DNA of 64,000 bases from NCBI RefSeq assembly GCF_014207255.1, contig NZ_JACHCZ010000003.1:248001-312000 (forward strand). The letters are read 5' to 3'. Shown here in pieces: positions 60,247 to 64,000 of the stretch. The notes beneath the pieces are model-generated. The model did not search any database and was not told the DNA's origin. It saw nothing but the letters and a program-made list of their open reading frames with translations. The translations under genes and the position numbers were made by a program. Source of the DNA: Pseudomonas sp. JAI120. GTDB taxonomy: Bacteria; Pseudomonadota; Gammaproteobacteria; Pseudomonadales; Pseudomonadaceae. Every line of letters begins with the position of its first letter. Position 1 is the first letter of the stretch.

Positions 60247-61311
60247 TCAGGCAAACACCTGCAGGCTGCGCGGCGGCAAGGCGACCCAGATGTCCTGGGC
60301 GCCCAGGCGCGGCATGGCTTCCGGGGCCAGCTCGGCAAGCAGCGGATGGCCGGGCAGTTGCTCCAGCTCAAAGCTCATGCGGCAGCGGTTGCCGAGGAAG
60401 GTGATCTCGCGGACCTTGGCCGGGAACAGGTTTTCTTCATGCACCGGCGGGTTGACGCTGATGGCTTCCGGGCGGCAGAACAGCCGGCCAGACTTGGCCC
60501 CGCCGGCATCCTCGGCCAGGCGCATGTTCATCCCGCCGACCTGGGCATGGCTGGCACTGTTGCGGCTGAACGGCAGCCAATTGCCCTGGCCGACAAACTC
60601 CGCCACAAACGGCGTGGCCGGGCGGTCGTAGATTTCCTGGGGCGTAGCGTATTGCTCGACCTTGCCGTTGTTCATCACGGCAATGCGGTCGGCCATCAAC
60701 ATGGCTTCGTCCTGGTTGTGGGTGACCATCAGGGTGGTAATCCCGAGGCGCCGTTGCAGCTGGCGCAGCTCGGTGCACAGATGTTCGCGCACGCGGGCAT
60801 CGAGGGCCGACATCGGCTCATCCAGCAACAGCAACGACGGGGCCGGCGCCAGCGCACGGGCCAGGGCGACGCGCTGCTGCTGACCGCCGGAGAGTTGGCC
60901 GGGGTATTTCTTTTCACTGCCCAAAAGGCCGACCAGCTCCAGCATCTGGCCGACACGCTGGCGCACTTCATCGCGACCGCTGCCGGTGAGGCCGTAGCCG
61001 ATGTTCGCTTCGACGGTGAGATTGGGAAACAGCGCGTAGGACTGGAACAAAATGCCGTAGTCCCGAGCCTGGGGCGGCAGCCGGGAAACATCGCGATCAC
61101 CCAGGTAAAGTTCGCCGCTGTCCTGGCGTTCCAGGCCGGCGATGCAGCGCAGCAACGTGGTCTTGCCGCAGCCGGAAGGGCCCAGCAGGCACACCAGCTC
61201 GCCGGCAGCTACGTCCAGGGACACATTGTCCAACGCAGTAAAAGCGCCGAAGCGTTTCTGGATACCGCGCACGTTCATCGGCGCGCCGGGTTGGGTCAGG
61301 GCTGTGTTCAT
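60247..61311 (-). CDS. phnT2: 2-Aminoethylphosphonate-type ABC transporter, ATP-binding protein
   Basis: A 354-residue ATPase. Walker A LLGPSGCGKTTLLRCIAGL, Q-loop in YGILFQSYALFPNLTVEAN (FQSYALF), signature LSGGQQQRVALARALAP, Walker B LLLLDEPMSALDARVR, switch LMVTHNQDEAM. A C-terminal TOBE-like domain follows from about residue 240. First gene of the transporter-catabolic operon; GAGGTG lies before the ATG. Upstream are 136 bp of leader then a REP doublet. Confidence 0.9.
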   Translation of the reverse strand: MNTALTQPGAPMNVRGIQKRFGAFTALDNVSLDVAAGELVCLLGPSGCGKTTLLRCIAGLERQDSGELYLGDRDVSRLPPQARDYGILFQSYALFPNLTVEANIGYGLTGSGRDEVRQRVGQMLELVGLLGSEKKYPGQLSGGQQQRVALARALAPAPSLLLLDEPMSALDARVREHLCTELRQLQRRLGITTLMVTHNQDEAMLMADRIAVMNNGKVEQYATPQEIYDRPATPFVAEFVGQGNWLPFSRNSASHAQVGGMNMRLAEDAGGAKSGRLFCRPEAISVNPPVHEENLFPAKVREITFLGNRCRMSFELEQLPGHPLLAELAPEAMPRLGAQDIWVALPPRSLQVFA

Positions 61312-61557
61312 GGTGGCACCTCATCAAACTGATGAAGGCCATGCTAGGCAGGCAATGCGTCCCTCTTGTGGCAGAAAGGCAAAACGCGGCGATAGTGGTA
61401 TTCGCAGATTTGTGTAGGACTCTAAGAGCTGAGTTGCTGGGTACATCGCCATCGGGGGCAAGCCCCCTCCCACATTTGACCGAGTTCCAACATGGAAATG
61501 CGGTCACCTGTGGGAGGGGGCTTGCTCCCGATTGGTCCCCACAGCCACTACAAGGCT
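61312..61557. other. Leader region of the phosphonate operon
   Basis: 246-bp gap between lysR and the ATPase gene, both leftward. It holds the REP doublet at 61451-61532 and about 135 bases of apparent promoter region (61312-61450). I did not find a confident -35/-10 pair or a clear LysR T-N11-A palindrome. Confidence 0.35.
61451..61532. repeat. REP doublet, inverted-class, upstream of the phosphonate operon
   Basis: Arms 61451-61474 and 61509-61532 are reverse complements apart from one position (ATCGGGGG outermost, TGTGGGAG inward). The 34-bp spacer has CCGAGTTCCAACATG, nearly identical to the one at 52317-52350. Confidence 0.92.
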
Positions 61558-62421
61558 TTAGATTGGCGACATTTCCTGCGCCAACCCCAAAAACGCCGCC
61601 GGCAGGCGAGCGCCTTTTCGTTCTTTGAGGCAGTACAGATACTCCGGAATCTGCGGCGCATTCTCGATGGTCAGCACCCGCAATTGTGGGTCATGGGGCA
61701 CTTCCTGGCGGGCGATGATGCTGATGCCGATATTGCGCAGCACCGCTTCGCGGATCGATTCACGGCTGCCGATTTCCAGCAGCGGCCCGTAATTCACGCC
61801 GGCGCCTTGCAGCATCTCTTCCGTAAGCCGTCGCGTGGTGGAGCCCGCTTCACGCATCAACAGCGTATGCCCGGCCAACGCACTGAGCGGTACATGGTCG
61901 AGCTTGGCCAGTGGGTGATTGCGGTGCACCGCCAACACCAGGGGATCGGTGCCCAGCACGCGGCGGATCAGGCGCGGGTCTTCGAGCAACTGCGAGGACG
62001 CGGCGACATCGACGCGGTAATCGTCCAGTGCTTCGAGCACCTGCTGGGAGTTGCCGATTTCCACCGACACTTCCACGTGCGGCAGGCGTTCGCGAAAGGC
62101 TTTGACCAAGTCGAGGATGTAGTACGGCGCCGTCGCGGCGATTCTCAGCGCCCCCTGGACCTGGCCGCTGTTACGCAGGAAAAACTCGATGTCCGCTTCC
62201 TGCTGCAGCAACGTCTTGACCATCGGCAGCAGGCGCGCGCCCTCGTCGCTGACGGTGAGGCGGCGCCCGCCACGGTAGAACAGCTCAACGCCGTACTGGC
62301 TTTCCAGGTTGCGAATCTGGGTGGTGACCGTGGGCTGGCTCAGGCCGAGTTTTTTCGCCGCCTGGGTGATGCTGCCCAGGCGGGCAACCATAAAAAACGC
62401 CTTCAGCTCGGCACTCAGCAC
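61558..62421 (-). CDS. LysR-family regulator, likely for phosphonate catabolism
   Basis: A 287-residue LysR regulator. N-terminal helix-turn-helix is FFMVARLGSITQAAKKLGLSQPTVTTQIRNLE, core GSITQAAKKLGLSQPTVT. The effector domain begins near residue 90 (GALRIAATAPYYILDLV). The frame starts with GTG (62421). Being directly upstream of an aminophosphonate operon, it is probably its activator, though it is not divergent but co-directional. It starts 17 bases after the P1B ATPase stop and could be in its transcript. Confidence 0.82.
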   Translation of the reverse strand: MLSAELKAFFMVARLGSITQAAKKLGLSQPTVTTQIRNLESQYGVELFYRGGRRLTVSDEGARLLPMVKTLLQQEADIEFFLRNSGQVQGALRIAATAPYYILDLVKAFRERLPHVEVSVEIGNSQQVLEALDDYRVDVAASSQLLEDPRLIRRVLGTDPLVLAVHRNHPLAKLDHVPLSALAGHTLLMREAGSTTRRLTEEMLQGAGVNYGPLLEIGSRESIREAVLRNIGISIIARQEVPHDPQLRVLTIENAPQIPEYLYCLKERKGARLPAAFLGLAQEMSPI

Positions 62422-62437
62422 ACCACCCTCTCATCCT

Positions 62438-64000
62438 CTATTTGCGCAACAGGCGCAGGCCATTGAACACCACCAGCAGGGCCACGCCCATGTCGGCGAA
62501 CACCGCCATCCACATGGTAGCCATGCCCAGGAACGTGACCACCAGGAAGATCGCCTTGATCACCAGCGCCAGGGTGATGTTCTGCTTGAGGATACTCGAC
62601 GTTTGCCGCGACAAACGAATGAATGCCGGAATCTTGCGCAAATCATCGTCCATCAAGGCGACGTCGGCAGTTTCGATGGCGGTGTCGGTACCTGCTGCAG
62701 CCATCGCAAAGCCAATCTCGGCGCGCGCCAGGGCCGGGGCGTCGTTGATGCCGTCGCCGACCATGCCAACCCGGTAGCCTTGGCCGTAGAGGGTTTCGAT
62801 GGCGTGCAGTTTGTCGGTGGGCAACAGGTCGCCCTGAGCCTGGTCGATGCCGACCTGAGCGGCAATCGCCTGGGCGGTGTGGGTGTTGTCGCCGGTGAGC
62901 ATCAGGGTCTTGATGCCCAGCTCATGCAATTGCTGGATGGCTTCGCGGCTGCTGTCCTTGACCGTGTCGGCCACCGCGAACAGGGCCAGCGGGCCGGACG
63001 TGTCGAGCAACAGCACCACGGACTTGCCTTGTTTCTCCAGGGCAAACAGTTTTTCCTCCAGCTCCGGCGAGCATAAGCCCAGGTCTTCCACGAGGCGGTG
63101 GTTGCCCAAGTGGTAGGTCTGGCCATTGATATCGCCGCGCACGCCGCGACCGGCCAGGGCTTCGAAGTTATCCACAACGTGCACAGGCAGGTTTTTATCC
63201 ACAGCCGCGTTGGCGATTGCCAGGGACACCGGGTGGTCGGAACGCCCGGCCAAACTGGCAGCCAGGGCCGGGGCGCTGTCTTCGACAGTGGGGAACAGCG
63301 CAAGGTAATCGGTTTGCACCGGCTTGCCGTGGGTGATAGTGCCGGTCTTGTCCAGCGCCAGGTAGTCCAGCTTGTATCCGCCCTCCAGGTACACGCCGCC
63401 CTTGATCAGGATGCCTTTGCGCGCCGCAGCCGCCAGGCCGCTGACGATGGTCACCGGGGTGGAAATCACCAACGCGCAAGGGCACGCCACCACCAGCAGC
63501 ACCAGGGCGCGGTAGATCCAGTCGAACCAGGCGCCAGCCATGAACAGCGGTGGGATTACGGCCACGCCCAGGGCGAACAGGAACACGGCCGGGGTGTAGA
63601 TTTTCGAGAAGCTGTCGACAAAGCGCTGGGTCGGTGCCCGTGCGCCCTGAGCCTGTTCCACCGCATGGATGATGCGGGCCAGGGTGGAGTTGTTGGCGGC
63701 CGCCGTGACCTTGTACTCCAGGGAACCGGCCTGGTTGATGGTGCCGGCGAAGACTTTATCGCCCACGGTCTTTTCAATCGGCAGGCTTTCACCGGTGATC
63801 GGCGCCTGGTCGATGGTGGATTGGCCGGCGGTGACTTCACCGTCCAGACCAATGCGCTCGCCAGGTTTTACCCGCACGATTGCGCCCAGTTCAATGCTTT
63901 TGACCTCCGTTTCAATCCAGCGGCCATCAGCCTGCTGAACCGTGGCCTGTTCCGGTGTCATCTGCATCAAGCCACTGATGGCATTGCGCGCACGGTCCAG
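62438..64000 (-). CDS. cadA: Heavy-metal P1B-type ATPase (Zn/Cd/Pb exporter, C-terminal part)
   Basis: The open frame runs from the window edge to the stop at 62438, giving 520 residues of the C-terminal part. The metal-binding N-terminus and first helices are outside. Visible: actuator TGES (in APITGESLPIEK), membrane CPCALVIST (metal path), phosphorylation DKTGTITHGKP, and hinge GDGINDAPALARAEI; the last helices end LRLLRK. CPC plus the downstream pattern indicates zinc/cadmium/lead export (CadA/ZntA class) over copper. In-frame readthrough shows the cut is only the window boundary. Confidence 0.92.
   Translation of the reverse strand: MDRARNAISGLMQMTPEQATVQQADGRWIETEVKSIELGAIVRVKPGERIGLDGEVTAGQSTIDQAPITGESLPIEKTVGDKVFAGTINQAGSLEYKVTAAANNSTLARIIHAVEQAQGARAPTQRFVDSFSKIYTPAVFLFALGVAVIPPLFMAGAWFDWIYRALVLLVVACPCALVISTPVTIVSGLAAAARKGILIKGGVYLEGGYKLDYLALDKTGTITHGKPVQTDYLALFPTVEDSAPALAASLAGRSDHPVSLAIANAAVDKNLPVHVVDNFEALAGRGVRGDINGQTYHLGNHRLVEDLGLCSPELEEKLFALEKQGKSVVLLLDTSGPLALFAVADTVKDSSREAIQQLHELGIKTLMLTGDNTHTAQAIAAQVGIDQAQGDLLPTDKLHAIETLYGQGYRVGMVGDGINDAPALARAEIGFAMAAAGTDTAIETADVALMDDDLRKIPAFIRLSRQTSSILKQNITLALVIKAIFLVVTFLGMATMWMAVFADMGVALLVVFNGLRLLRK

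Overview
The window is a gene-dense, high-GC chromosomal segment of a Pseudomonas, most likely of the fluorescens group. Two things point there. From memory, the gene order of positions 1-45000 follows the P. aeruginosa PAO1 block from pilG-chpA down to ilvD. The intergenic gaps also carry the short GTGGGAGGGGGCTTGCCCCCGAT-type REP sequences typical of fluorescens-group genomes. I see no phage, insertion sequence, CRISPR array, tRNA or rRNA. No gene-free stretch exceeds about 250 bp; the larger gaps are listed as features.

Layout. 1-4736 (minus): Pil-Chp surface-sensing cluster pilG-pilH-pilI-pilJ-chpA, with chpA cut by the left edge. 4976-10894 (plus): gshB, a tonB3-like gene, yqgE/algH, ruvX, and the pyrimidine genes pyrR-pyrB-pyrC', where PyrC' has lost its metal ligands. 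10947-13447: a TM2 protein, an NlpC/P60 hydrolase and pilT. 13505-20135 (plus): yggS-proC-yggT, metX-metW, a DUF4426 gene, rdgB-hemW and a DUF3392 gene. 20276-22518 (minus): trmB, thiG, thiS, DUF423. 22593-27475: mtgA facing rpoH, then ftsY-ftsE-ftsX. 27708-31163 (plus): an active and an inactive M16 peptidase, then rsmD. 31219-33804: a YheT-like hydrolase, a sulfurtransferase, and the repressor of the next operon. 33951-37585: long-chain alcohol/aldehyde oxidation genes of the LaoCBA type, with a clear operator-promoter. 37700-41791: coaD, fdx, mutM, an HDOD gene, rlmI. 42041-45258: an MFS transporter and ilvD. 45322-49387 (minus): an iron-siderophore surface-signalling system (ECF sigma, FecR-like anti-sigma, TonB-dependent receptor). 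49591-52891: phosphorylcholine phosphatase, a cystine-type symporter, folA. 52961-55700 (plus): a membrane protein and GTPase pair of unknown role. 55697-62421 (minus): a phosphonate uptake and degradation cluster. 62438-64000: a heavy-metal P1B ATPase cut by the right edge.

Most of the window is ordinary core genome. The parts I consider most worth a second look are the DUF2868/DUF3482 membrane-GTPase pair, the phosphonate cluster that has a PhnZ-type oxygenase and an FAD oxidoreductase but no PhnY hydroxylase in view, the palindromic operator laid over a near-consensus promoter in front of the alcohol-oxidation operon, and the two opposite-orientation classes of REP doublets with conserved spacers. 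Statements on function rest on family knowledge and visible motifs; no database search was run.
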